Translations under genes and position numbers: made by a program
The notes under the pieces: generated by a model
What the model saw: only the letters and a program-made list of their open reading frames with translations
What the model was told of the DNA's origin: nothing
Database searches by the model: none
Assembly (NCBI GenBank): GCA_020696915.1
Contig: JAJFMR010000037.1
Coordinates: 1-13,758 of the forward strand
DNA: 13,758 nucleotides
Source of the DNA: Rhizobiaceae bacterium
Lineage (GTDB): Bacteria > Pseudomonadota > Alphaproteobacteria > Rhizobiales > Rhizobiaceae
Direction of reading: 5' to 3'
Part shown: positions 7,339 to 13,758 of the stretch, piece after piece
Layout of the letters: every line of letters begins with the position of its first letter
Numbering within the stretch: the stretch's first letter is position 1

Positions 7339-8571
7339 TCAGGCCGCCAGCATCTGCCTGAGCTTCGTGCCGGCACAAGCAAGTGCCGAAGGGTCGGGCC
7401 GCGCCTGTCTGGCGATCAGCATTTCGGCCAGCCTTATGTCCCTGGCCACCGTGTCGCCCTGGCCGATGCCGCTCGCCGCGACCAGCCGACCGTCCGCGGC
7501 GAGGCCGAACAGGATGAAAGCGCCGCCGCCCAGGTCGCGGCGCACAACGGAGCGGCCCTCGTCGGCAAGTCCGGCGATGTACAGGGTCATCTCATGTTGA
7601 TCCGACCAGAACCAGGGGACCGCCGCGTGGCTTTCGTCGGCGCCGAGCATGTTCCTGGCGGCCAGCGCCCCCTGCTCCTGGGCGTTGCGCCAGGCCTCGA
7701 GCCGCACGCGACGCCCACCATAGACCGACAGCGGAAACGAGCAGCAGTCGCCGGCGGCAAAAATGTTTGGATCGCTGGTGCGCAGCCGGTCGTCGACCGC
7801 AATGCCGTTGTCGACGGCGAGGCCGGCGCTTTCGGCAAGCGACGTCACCGGGATCGCGCCGATGCCGATCACCGCCAGATCCGCTTCGACGGCGTGTCCG
7901 CCGGCAAGCCGGATGAGGATATGGTGGGTTTCGTCCTCGATCGACGCAATCTGCTCGCCGCAGGCGATCTCGACACCCTTGCCGCGATGCAGATCATGGA
8001 CCACCGCGGCGATCTCGGCCGGCACGCCGCGCATCAGGATGCGCGGCTGCGCTTCGATCACGCTGACCCCGGCCCCGAGGCTCCGCGCCGAGGCGGCAAG
8101 CTCCAGTCCGATGAAGCCGCCGCCGATGATGGCGACCCGGCAGTTGCCGCGGAGCCGTGCGCGGATTGCCAGCGCATCGTCGAAAGTGCGCAGGTAGGCG
8201 ATACGCGGTCCGGAGCCGGCCAGCGCCAGGCGGCGCGGAACGGACCCCGTCGCAATCAGCAGCCTTTCGAACGGTACGATGCGGCCGTCGCCGAGATGCA
8301 CGGCCCTGCCGGCCCGGTCGAGCCTGGCGGCCGGGTTTCTCCCCACGAAGTCGACGCCTAGCCTGGCGAAGCCTTCCGCATCGAGGATCGTCCGGGCGAG
8401 CGGCATGTCGGGCGCGGTCATCGCCTGCTTGGAGAGCGGCGGCCGTTCGTAGGGAAGATGCGCCTCTTCACCGATCAGCGTGACGGGGCCGTCAAAGCCG
8501 TTTTCCCGGAGCGCCACGGCCGCGCGGACGCCGCACTCGCCTGCCCCGACGATGACCATTCCTGCCGGCAT
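7339..8571 (-). CDS. mocF: FAD-dependent ferredoxin reductase (MocF-type)
   Basis: The 410-residue product is a pyridine nucleotide-disulfide oxidoreductase of the rhodocoxin/putidaredoxin/BphA4 reductase type. The FAD-binding motif is V-G-A-G-E-C-G at 8-14, followed by the conserved Y-E-R-P-P-L-S-K at 41-48. The NAD(P)H-binding motif is I-I-G-G-G-F-I-G-L-E at 148-157, the second FAD contact is I-F-A-A-G-D at 270-275, and a C-terminal reductase domain follows. It moves electrons from NAD(P)H to a small iron-sulfur protein, here the Rieske ferredoxin encoded 9 bp upstream. It is the last gene of the mocD-mocE-mocF operon. The ATG at 8571 has only a weak, distant ribosome-binding site (AGGGTGA), and an in-frame ATG at 8559 (residue 5) is a possible alternative. 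The mocF name rests on gene order and family, not on demonstrated substrate. Confidence 0.92.
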   Translation of the reverse strand: MPAGMVIVGAGECGVRAAVALRENGFDGPVTLIGEEAHLPYERPPLSKQAMTAPDMPLARTILDAEGFARLGVDFVGRNPAARLDRAGRAVHLGDGRIVPFERLLIATGSVPRRLALAGSGPRIAYLRTFDDALAIRARLRGNCRVAIIGGGFIGLELAASARSLGAGVSVIEAQPRILMRGVPAEIAAVVHDLHRGKGVEIACGEQIASIEDETHHILIRLAGGHAVEADLAVIGIGAIPVTSLAESAGLAVDNGIAVDDRLRTSDPNIFAAGDCCSFPLSVYGGRRVRLEAWRNAQEQGALAARNMLGADESHAAVPWFWSDQHEMTLYIAGLADEGRSVVRRDLGGGAFILFGLAADGRLVAASGIGQGDTVARDIRLAEMLIARQARPDPSALACAGTKLRQMLAA

Positions 8572-8580
8572 GGGCTGAGC

Positions 8581-8901
8581 TCACCCTACCTGCAGGAACA
8601 CTTTGCCGTCCTCGACCTTGACCGGATAGGTCCTCAGGTCGACGCAGACCGGCGCGCCGCGCGCCGCGCCGGTCTTGTAGTTGAAGCGGCCATTGTGCTT
8701 CGGGCATTCGATGATGTCGTCCATCACGAGCCCTCCCGCGAGATGCACCTTTTCGTGGGTGCAGAGCCCGTCGGTGGCGAAGTATTCGTTCCCGGGGCTG
8801 CGATAGATTGCGAAGGTGCGGCCGGCATGATCGAACCGGATGACGTCCTCTTCGTCGATGTCCTCCGCGCCGCAGGCTTCGATCCAGTCCGTCACATTCA
8901 T
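8581..8901 (-). CDS. mocE: MocE-family Rieske [2Fe-2S] ferredoxin
   Basis: The 106-residue product is a single Rieske domain without a signal peptide or transmembrane helix, so it is a soluble cytoplasmic electron carrier. The cluster ligands are all present: C47-T-H49 in the first loop and C66-P-K-H69 in the second, in the spacing typical of oxygenase-type Rieske ferredoxins. G-A-P-V-C-V-D-L-R-T-Y-P-V matches the proline-loop end of the fold. The protein would pass electrons from MocF to the MocD oxygenase. In the operon it sits between mocD (58-bp gap) and mocF (9-bp gap). The ATG at 8901 has GGGAG only one or two bases upstream. A GTG at residue 3 (8895) would have better spacing, so the start could be two codons later. 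Confidence 0.95.
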   Translation of the reverse strand: MNVTDWIEACGAEDIDEEDVIRFDHAGRTFAIYRSPGNEYFATDGLCTHEKVHLAGGLVMDDIIECPKHNGRFNYKTGAARGAPVCVDLRTYPVKVEDGKVFLQVG

Positions 8902-8959
8902 ACTCCCGATGCTGCAGGCTGCAGCCCGAAGCCGATTCTCGAAGTCGACAGGCTGCCGG

Positions 8960-10117
8960 CTATCGCGCTGCGGCTGCCTGTCCGTGGAGGTCCTCGCGGT
9001 AGGGCCTGGCGGTGGGCGGCAACTCGCGTTTCAGGAAATAATCCTCGTAGCGGAGCTGGCGCAGGAAGGCCGGGATCATCTCACGATAGCCGGCCCACAT
9101 CGAAGGGCTGGCCGCAGGCAGGTCGTGCTTGATCAGCTCGTGAAGCTTCGGCAGCCCATGATATGGCACCATCGGGAACATATGGTGCTCCACATGGTAG
9201 TTCATGTTCCAGTAGATGAAGCGGCTGATCGGGTTGATATGGACCGTACGCGAGTTCAGCCGGTGGTCGAGAACGTTGTCGGCGAGCCCGCCATGCTGCA
9301 GCAGCCCGGTCAGCACGAAATGCCAGGCGCCGTAGATCCGGGGCAGTCCGATCAGCATCAGCGGCAGGATCGAGCCCATGGCGACCGCCAGCAGAATCGT
9401 GGCGGCATAAATCGCCGCCCAGATGCGGGCGACCCGAAACAGTTGCGGCCGCTCCTGCTCGGGAATGAAGGTCTTTTCCTCTTCGTTCAGCCGGCCGGCG
9501 GCGTTGCGGACCATATCGCGCATGGCTTCCCATACGTCGGTTACGCCGACGAACAGGAGCGAAACGCGCAGCAGGTCGGGCGGGCGCATGACGGTGATCT
9601 CGCGATCGCGGCCGACAATGATGGTGTCGGTATGATGGCGGGCATGGCTCCAGCGCCAGGTCACGGGATTGCGCATGATCATGAAGCAGGCGATCTGGTA
9701 AACGGCGTCGTTCATCCATTGCGTCCTGAAGGCGGTGCCGTGTCCGCATTCGTGCCAGCGCGAGTCGGAGGCCGATCCGTAGAGCACGCCATAGACGAGG
9801 AAGAACGGGACGCACCACCACGTGCCCCAGAAATAGACGGCGCCGGCGCCGCTCGTCACCAGTGCGCCGAGCCAGATGGCGGTGTCGCGGATGGCCGGGG
9901 CGTCCCGCCGCTGCATCAGTTCCTTCATCTGCTTGCGTGGGATATCCGTGTGGTACCATTCGGCCGAAGCCAGTCCGGTCTCGACGGCGCGGCGTGCATC
10001 ACGTCCGACGAGGCTGTAGTCTCGCGCCGAGGCAGCCCTGCCGCCGGTGTCCGACGCATCGTTCCGGCTGCCTGCCGCAGAATCCCGAAGGCTGCGATCC
10101 TCGAATGCTTCAGTCAT
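8960..10117 (-). CDS. mocD: MocD-type di-iron oxygenase (fatty-acid-desaturase fold)
   Basis: The 385-residue product is an integral-membrane desaturase/hydroxylase-fold protein. The histidine clusters for the di-iron centre are H-E-C-G-H at 122-126, H-A-R-H-H at 158-162 and H-V-E-H-H at 308-312, with an extra histidine in L-L-Q-H-G-G at 275. Hydrophobic segments lie at about 78-115 and 230-272. In Rhizobium leguminosarum, MocD works with MocE and MocF to remove the O-methyl group of the rhizopine 3-O-methyl-scyllo-inosamine. Here all three genes lie in the same order on one strand. The frame stays open upstream to 10666, but that stretch is not desaturase-like. ATG 10117, preceded by AAGGATGGAGGACG, is a clear start. 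The first 30 residues are low-complexity. Related desaturase-Rieske-reductase sets may act on other O- or N-methyl substrates, so the substrate is inferred. Confidence 0.92.
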   Translation of the reverse strand: MTEAFEDRSLRDSAAGSRNDASDTGGRAASARDYSLVGRDARRAVETGLASAEWYHTDIPRKQMKELMQRRDAPAIRDTAIWLGALVTSGAGAVYFWGTWWCVPFFLVYGVLYGSASDSRWHECGHGTAFRTQWMNDAVYQIACFMIMRNPVTWRWSHARHHTDTIIVGRDREITVMRPPDLLRVSLLFVGVTDVWEAMRDMVRNAAGRLNEEEKTFIPEQERPQLFRVARIWAAIYAATILLAVAMGSILPLMLIGLPRIYGAWHFVLTGLLQHGGLADNVLDHRLNSRTVHINPISRFIYWNMNYHVEHHMFPMVPYHGLPKLHELIKHDLPAASPSMWAGYREMIPAFLRQLRYEDYFLKRELPPTARPYREDLHGQAAAAR

Positions 10118-10187
10118 CGTCCTCCATCCTTTCCCGGATTGCGAGCCCGGGAGCCCGATCGGTCGCCGGCAACGGATCGCCGACACT

Positions 10188-10197
10188 AATTGCAATT
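10188..10197. promoter_or_regulatory. Perfect 10-bp palindrome upstream of mocD (candidate operator)
   Basis: AATTGCAATT is its own reverse complement and stands out as an AT-rich island in GC-rich sequence about 70 bases before the mocD start. That distance suits an operator or promoter element of the mocDEF operon. No regulator gene is nearby and no second copy was noticed, so the assignment is only positional. In the rest of 10118-10274 I see no gene. Confidence 0.25.
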
Positions 10198-10274
10198 GCC
10201 CCGCTCGATCAACGCTCCTGCCGTCATTCGACGATGACCGCAAATTGGGGCCTGAACGCGGCCCACCCTGGAGC

Positions 10275-10381
10275 CGGCTGTCAGGGGTGAGCGCCAGTCG
10301 GTTGCCATCGCCCGCGACGTCCATTTCGGCGCAAGGGTTCTGATCCTCGACGAGCCGACATCGCCGCTCCGCATCCATCAG
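10275..10381 (+). pseudogene. Fragment of a sugar ABC-transporter ATPase (frameshifted, truncated at both ends)
   Basis: On plus, 10286-10381 translates as G-E-R-Q-S-V-A-I-A-R-D-V-H-F-G-A-R-V-L-I-L-D-E-P-T-S-P-L-R-I-H-Q. This is the ABC signature followed by Walker B (LILDEPTS), as in rhizobial carbohydrate ABC ATPases. The preceding L-S-G of the signature (10278-10286) is in a different frame, and one base missing in the G-run restores L-S-G-G-E-R-Q, so the gene is frameshifted. No Walker A is found upstream. Downstream the similarity fades within about 30 bases of the Prim-Pol stop, apart from a weak M-A-S-D-G-T-I-V-S-E-I-S-G reading in another frame. This is a dead remnant, plausibly of an inositol or rhizopine uptake system that once accompanied mocDEF. 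Confidence 0.55.
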
Positions 10382-10410
10382 GTCGGCGATGGCGAGCGAC
10401 GGCACGATCG

Positions 10411-11046
10411 TCAGCGAGATCTCCGGTGCGGCCTCGCCAGTCTGTACAGTCGGCGCAACGGATGCATCAGTGCCAGCTTCACCTGGTTCACGCACTCGAT
10501 CTCGACCGGATCGCAGTCGAGAAGCGACCGCCCCGGCATCCAGCTGTAGCTCGAGCCGTCCGCGAGGACTGATGGACTGCAGGTTACGAACCCGCCCAGT
10601 GCCGAGAAGTGACCAATTCGCCGCCCGCCGAGGTAGAGACTTGAGCAGGGGTGCGGCCGGCTGCACCGCAAATAGAGATGATATCCGTGCGGCGTCCGCT
10701 CGACGGGAAAGGTCTTCGAGATGCGGGAGATTTGATCGACGACCCGGTCATAATAGTAGGCATTGTCCAGATCCAAGACCACGAGCCCGTTGAACCCCGC
10801 GACGATCCCTACGTTTCCCTGGTGTTCCCGGAACCATCGCCCGAGCTGTTCCCGACCGGGCGGGTGTTGCGACAGGCAGAACGCCAGACTGTCGAAAGCC
10901 AGCCTTGAGAGAGCTCTGTCGCCGCGCACGACCTTGTCGAACGTCAGGCCCATCGCCTCGTAGTCCGGGTACTTCGAACCACTGCGAACGGGGACGCAGA
11001 TCACCCCCCGGTCGAACAGCTTGAAAACCTCGTCTATGTCAATCAT
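10411..11046 (-). CDS. Stand-alone primase-polymerase (Prim-Pol, AEP-type) domain protein
   Basis: The product (211 residues from ATG 11046) resembles the bifunctional DNA primase/polymerase N-terminal domain. It has a short helix then G-V-I-C-V-P-V-R-S-G-S-K-Y-P (14-27), W-F-R-E-H-Q-G-N-V-G-I-V-A-G (71-84), the catalytic metal motif L-V-V-L-D-L-D (88-94), T-P-H-G-Y-H-L-Y (118-125) with the conserved histidine, and G-G-F-V-T-C-S-P-S-V (151-160) ending in Y-S-W. The usual I-D-x-R-G segment is replaced by I-G-H-F-S-A-L. In phages, plasmids and integrative elements this domain is normally fused to a helicase or D5 domain, but here nothing follows it. The frame is open to 11145, and ATG 11091 with AAGGA directly before it is an alternative start. 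The gene sits between an ABC-ATPase fragment and divergent glycosyltransferase genes. The C-terminal tail is Arg-rich and may have been altered by the junction. Its role (replication, repair, defence or defunct) is unknown. Confidence 0.75.
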   Translation of the reverse strand: MIDIDEVFKLFDRGVICVPVRSGSKYPDYEAMGLTFDKVVRGDRALSRLAFDSLAFCLSQHPPGREQLGRWFREHQGNVGIVAGFNGLVVLDLDNAYYYDRVVDQISRISKTFPVERTPHGYHLYLRCSRPHPCSSLYLGGRRIGHFSALGGFVTCSPSVLADGSSYSWMPGRSLLDCDPVEIECVNQVKLALMHPLRRLYRLARPHRRSR

Positions 11047-11279
11047 TCTGGGCCAAGTCCCTACGATTCCAAGAACTGGCCTGTTCGACATTCCTTTGCA
11101 AGCCATGCATGCGCCGCGACGTAAGCCGAACTGATCGGCGCACACGCCGAGACCGGCTGGCAGGGGGCGACACGCGAGTCCACATGCGCCTCAACTCCGG
11201 CTAGAACAAGGACCTACTGAGACGACCGCGAGGCGTTCCACTGTTTCATCCTCTCGCGGCGGGAACGAGGAAATCCGCT

Positions 11280-12083
11280 GTGCATTATTTTATAGTTCCG
11301 TTTCGCTCCCTGAACTCGTCCAAGCGGCCGGAACTGCTTCTCACTCTTCTGCGGAGGACACTTCTCAACCTGGCATGCCAGACGGCAAGTGATTTTCACA
11401 TCGTGCTGGTATGCACGGAGGCCCCGGACATTTCTTACATGCCGGCCGGCATGGTCTCGATCGTCGGGGCGAACCTGCCGATCCCTACCGGGATAACGGA
11501 GCGTCGGCTAGATGCGGATACCAAGATCGCGATCGGTGCCGAGCATGCGTTTCATCTCGCGCAGAACGACTGCGATTTTTCGCTGATGAAGGTCGACGCC
11601 GACGATCTACTGGCGAAAGACCTGCTGGAGCGCGCTACCGTGATGAACTTCGACCATGGCTTCGTCATCAATCGCGGATACCTGCATCGGCCGAACTCGA
11701 TGATCCTCTGGAAGCACTTCAGATTCCATCAAATCTGTGGGTCCTGCGCCTCCGTCGTTATGCGGCGGCGCGGTGAGTACATCTTCGATTCGCCCGGGTT
11801 CTACGCTGACCTGTTCCTCAAAAGTTATCATCCGCACATACCCGCGATACTGGAAAGAGCAGGCCGTCCCCTCGACCGGCTGCCTTTCTGGGCTGCGGTC
11901 TACGCCCTGAGCTACGGCGAGAACACGTCAGGCAACACGCTGGGGTTCAAGTGGAGGCCATGGCGGATGCAGGTCGTCGGGAAAACCCTCCGCTGCCGAT
12001 TCCCCGGCGTTGCGGACAGGATCGAATGGAGCGGGACGTCCGGCTCCCACCCATTGCCGAGGGCGGCCGCCGCGCGGCGCTGA
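11280..12083 (+). CDS. Glycosyltransferase-like protein (GT-A fold, rhamnosyltransferase-like)
   Basis: The 267-residue product has the layout of a small cytoplasmic GT-A glycosyltransferase. It starts with a beta strand (HYFIVPFRS), then R-T-L-L-N-L-A-C-Q-T-A-S-D-F-H-I-V-L-V-C-T near 26-46. The second segment carries the D-A-D-D metal/nucleotide-sugar motif at 106-109 in S-L-M-K-V-D-A-D-D-L-L. That arrangement (strand, cue for a first-sheet loop, DxDD) resembles the putative rhamnosyl transferase family, but the donor and acceptor cannot be read from sequence. The start is a GTG at 11280 with GAGGAA seven bases upstream, and an ATG start fitting the fold is not available. It is the first of three same-strand glycosyltransferase-type genes (37-bp gap to the next), consistent with a surface polysaccharide or LPS side-chain locus. 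It diverges from the Prim-Pol gene across 233 bp in which I see no other feature. Confidence 0.74.
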   Translation: MHYFIVPFRSLNSSKRPELLLTLLRRTLLNLACQTASDFHIVLVCTEAPDISYMPAGMVSIVGANLPIPTGITERRLDADTKIAIGAEHAFHLAQNDCDFSLMKVDADDLLAKDLLERATVMNFDHGFVINRGYLHRPNSMILWKHFRFHQICGSCASVVMRRRGEYIFDSPGFYADLFLKSYHPHIPAILERAGRPLDRLPFWAAVYALSYGENTSGNTLGFKWRPWRMQVVGKTLRCRFPGVADRIEWSGTSGSHPLPRAAAARR

Positions 12084-12120
12084 TTGACACCAGTCCGCAA
12101 AGCTGAAGAGAGGAGCCTGC

Positions 12121-12942
12121 GTGAGTTCGGACATCCTCAAACGCATTGTGGATCTTCTCGGGCTTTCGTTTCAGTTCCGGTCGTTTCTGGGATACGCCTG
12201 CTATGCGATATGCGCTGGGCGATACAGAAGTGTCGATCCATCGCATTTCGAGAACGATTTGATTTATCTGATAGGCTCAGGCCCCTCACTCGACGAGTTC
12301 GATCTGCTCAGCATTGAGGGATCGACCGCCATATTGCTGAACAGCGCTGTCGATGTTCACGAGAAGCTGCCAAGGTCGAACCAGTCTCTGTGGCTTTGTG
12401 CTGACGTCAATGCGTTCCTGACGACCGCCGACCGCGTGCCAACGGAAATGAAGCGTATCATCACGGTGCACAGGTTCGACAAAGCTCTCCAAGTCATCAG
12501 AAAGCTGGACCGCGGACGCGATCACTTCATACTCCCAAAGCCTTCCATTCGCCGGAAATATCCCTTCCGAGATGGCTCCCACTCCGGGCGGCTGTATTTC
12601 AGACCTCGCTATGCCGTTCGGGCGGGAAAACCTGTGACATTAAGGTCTATCGACGACGGGCTCGTGTACCCTGCGACAGCCATGCTTCTGGGGATCGCCA
12701 TAGCGCTCCTGCTTGCCAGGAAAGGTGTCCACCTGGTTGGATTCGACATGGGGGCGGGCCCCGGCGGCTACTCCCGAAAAACAATCAATCCGAATTCATC
12801 TGACCCGCACCGATTTCCTGTCAAGACGATCGAACATTTCCTTGCCGGGTTTCGCGAGGAGGGCGAGGCAAAGGGGTTAGATATATTCAATCACTCTCCT
12901 TACGCTCCCGAGCGTATTTTGCTACGAGGCCGGCTCAAGTGA
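12121..12942 (+). CDS. Sialyltransferase-like / DUF115-like glycosyltransferase-fold protein
   Basis: The 273-residue product shows L-I-Y-L-I-G-S-G-P-S-L-D-E-F at 47-60, a nucleotide-binding G-x-G-P-S-L loop followed by a strand ending in N-S-A-V. Further on there is A-T-A-M-L-L-G-I-A-I-A-L-L-L-A-R-K-G-V-H-L-V-G-F-D-M at 185-210 and a C-terminal I-F-N-H-S-P at 255-260. This order (GxGPSL, S/T-rich helix, 'A-I-A-L...V-x-L-x-G-x-D', H-S-P/N-x-S) resembles CMP-sialic-acid transferases of family GT42 and the related DUF115/MptE-like fold. A membrane segment is not obvious. It begins with GTG at 12121 after GAGAGGAG, a strong ribosome-binding site, 37 bp downstream of the previous glycosyltransferase gene, so the two probably form an operon. 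The GT42 relation is an inference from motif order, and the sugar transferred is unknown. Confidence 0.68.
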   Translation: MSSDILKRIVDLLGLSFQFRSFLGYACYAICAGRYRSVDPSHFENDLIYLIGSGPSLDEFDLLSIEGSTAILLNSAVDVHEKLPRSNQSLWLCADVNAFLTTADRVPTEMKRIITVHRFDKALQVIRKLDRGRDHFILPKPSIRRKYPFRDGSHSGRLYFRPRYAVRAGKPVTLRSIDDGLVYPATAMLLGIAIALLLARKGVHLVGFDMGAGPGGYSRKTINPNSSDPHRFPVKTIEHFLAGFREEGEAKGLDIFNHSPYAPERILLRGRLK

Positions 12943-13053
12943 GCATGGTTGGCTGCTTGGGGGCGGAGCCGACCGCAGGCGGAGCGTTCGCTGTGATGTG
13001 TCAGAGCGTCGTACTTGGCCAAAACGTACCAACTTGTCTACGTGGCCAGTGAG

Positions 13054-13758
13054 ATGACTTCTCGTTCGATCTTGGGAGGACAGCACGCTTCAACGATAAA
13101 AAAAATATCAAGGACTCTACGCCTGTTAACAGAAAGACGGAAGATAGTGAAGTCACTAATCCTTCATAGCAACAAGTACACAGACAGCGTTTCTTCAAAC
13201 TTGTTGATAAATGTTCTTTGCAGGTCAGGGCGTAGACCTATCTATCACACGGACCATCTGGGAATAATGCTTAGTCATAATCGGACGTATAAGACGATTC
13301 TGGAGAAGAGTCTCGATTTCTTGGGGGTTGAAGGATACTCGGTCGTGCGGCCGTACTTGCCGAGAGGGCACTGGCGAAATACCTATAAGATTCCGGCGGC
13401 CCTCGGTTTCGTCAGAGAATGCCATAAGGAGTTCATCCTCCATATCGACAGCGACGATGCTATTCTTATGGGAAATCCGCAGAGGGCAGTCGACTACCTT
13501 GAGGAGAGCGGCGGCGAGATGCTGCTTTCGACGACTGATTACACACGCTATGACTTCATGCCGGATAGGGAGCATTGGTTCGACGGGAAGGCACGGGATG
13601 CAGGATGGACTCATTCCAGGAATGTGCACCTGAATGCAGGTGTCTACGTTGCACGCCGCGCGCACCTGCTTCAATTTCTTGAAGCTGCCGCGGAATACGT
13701 GACCGAAGATGAGCCGGAGTGGCAAGAGTACGAACAGAGAGATCGACCAACCGCAAAG
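13054..13758 (+). CDS. Glycosyltransferase (DxDD, PLOD-like), 3' end outside window
   Basis: An open frame runs without stop from 12997 to the right edge. From ATG 13054 it gives 235 residues. Motifs are E-F-I-L-H-I-D-S-D-D-A-I-L-M (D-S-D-D at about 132-135, a metal/nucleotide-sugar site) and, near the end, H-L-N-A-G-V-Y-V-A-R-R, which matches the 'N-x-G-x-Y' segment of glycosyltransferases related to the lysyl hydroxylase glycosyltransferase domain. The N-terminal part before the core is basic and poorly conserved. The start is uncertain: ATG 13054 lacks a ribosome-binding site, and in-frame GTG 13042 and TTG 13015 are alternatives. Codon use differs from the window's left part: 13081-13260 is 42% GC by hand count and has a run of eight A. 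It is the third gene in a same-strand glycosyltransferase series, separated by 111 bp from the second. The low GC suggests acquisition from another source. Confidence 0.72.
   Translation, partial: MTSRSILGGQHASTIKKISRTLRLLTERRKIVKSLILHSNKYTDSVSSNLLINVLCRSGRRPIYHTDHLGIMLSHNRTYKTILEKSLDFLGVEGYSVVRPYLPRGHWRNTYKIPAALGFVRECHKEFILHIDSDDAILMGNPQRAVDYLEESGGEMLLSTTDYTRYDFMPDREHWFDGKARDAGWTHSRNVHLNAGVYVARRAHLLQFLEAAAEYVTEDEPEWQEYEQRDRPTAK

Noticed and set aside
6197..7378. 393-codon minus-strand frame
   Set aside because: It is antisense to iolE, which is supported over its whole length by conserved motifs.
8840..10189. 449-codon plus-strand frame opposite mocD
   Set aside because: Shadow of a high-GC gene; the histidine boxes on minus define the real gene.
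10118..10666. Upstream extension of the mocD frame
   Set aside because: The extra 183 codons cross the intergenic region, the ABC fragment and part of the Prim-Pol gene in a wrong frame; ATG 10117 has a good ribosome-binding site.
13225..13725. 166-codon minus-strand frame at the right edge
   Set aside because: It is antisense to the partial glycosyltransferase, whose D-S-D-D and N-A-G-V-Y motifs support the plus strand.

Overview
The window looks like chromosome or megaplasmid DNA from a rhizobial alphaproteobacterium (Rhizobiales, Mesorhizobium/Aminobacter-like). The reasons are the high GC (67% in a 60-base sample inside the desaturase gene), the fused CysN-CysC protein, the set of MocD/MocE/MocF-type genes beside an inosose dehydratase, and a Rhizobiales-style palindromic repeat in front of cysD. 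The genus is inferred from family knowledge, not proven by a marker gene.

Layout, left to right. (1) 1-334, minus: the start of a protein with an Mrr-type restriction N-terminal domain, cut by the window edge. (2) 447-3297, minus: cysD and cysNC, the sulfate-activation operon (sulfate to APS to PAPS), preceded at 3313-3366 by an intergenic palindromic repeat. (3) 3578-5970, minus: a two-gene cassette with a 4-bp overlap, made of a secreted FecR-domain protein and a CHASE2-domain class III nucleotide cyclase. (4) 6320-10117: inositol/rhizopine-type catabolism. An inosose-2 dehydratase gene (iolE, or its paralogue mocC) on plus faces a minus-strand operon mocD-mocE-mocF (desaturase-like di-iron oxygenase, Rieske ferredoxin, ferredoxin reductase). 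(5) About 10275-10381: a small frameshifted fragment of a sugar ABC-transporter ATPase. (6) 10411-11046, minus: a stand-alone primase-polymerase (Prim-Pol) domain protein. (7) 11280-13758, plus: three consecutive surface-polysaccharide-type glycosyltransferase-like genes, the last cut by the right edge and locally AT-rich (42% GC over 13081-13260).

How the genes fit together. MocD, MocE and MocF form a complete electron chain: NAD(P)H, flavoprotein reductase, Rieske protein, di-iron oxygenase. In Rhizobium this chain O-demethylates the rhizopine 3-O-methyl-scyllo-inosamine, and an IolE/MocC enzyme handles the resulting inositol-type ring. The periplasmic binding protein, transporter, dehydrogenase (mocA) and regulator (mocR) are absent from the window, and only a decayed ABC ATPase scrap remains. 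The stretch from about 10400 rightwards has the look of an accessory island (orphan Prim-Pol, glycosyltransferases, falling GC) whose left junction sits beside that scrap. I saw no tRNA, rRNA, CRISPR array, intact transposase or convincing rho-independent terminator.
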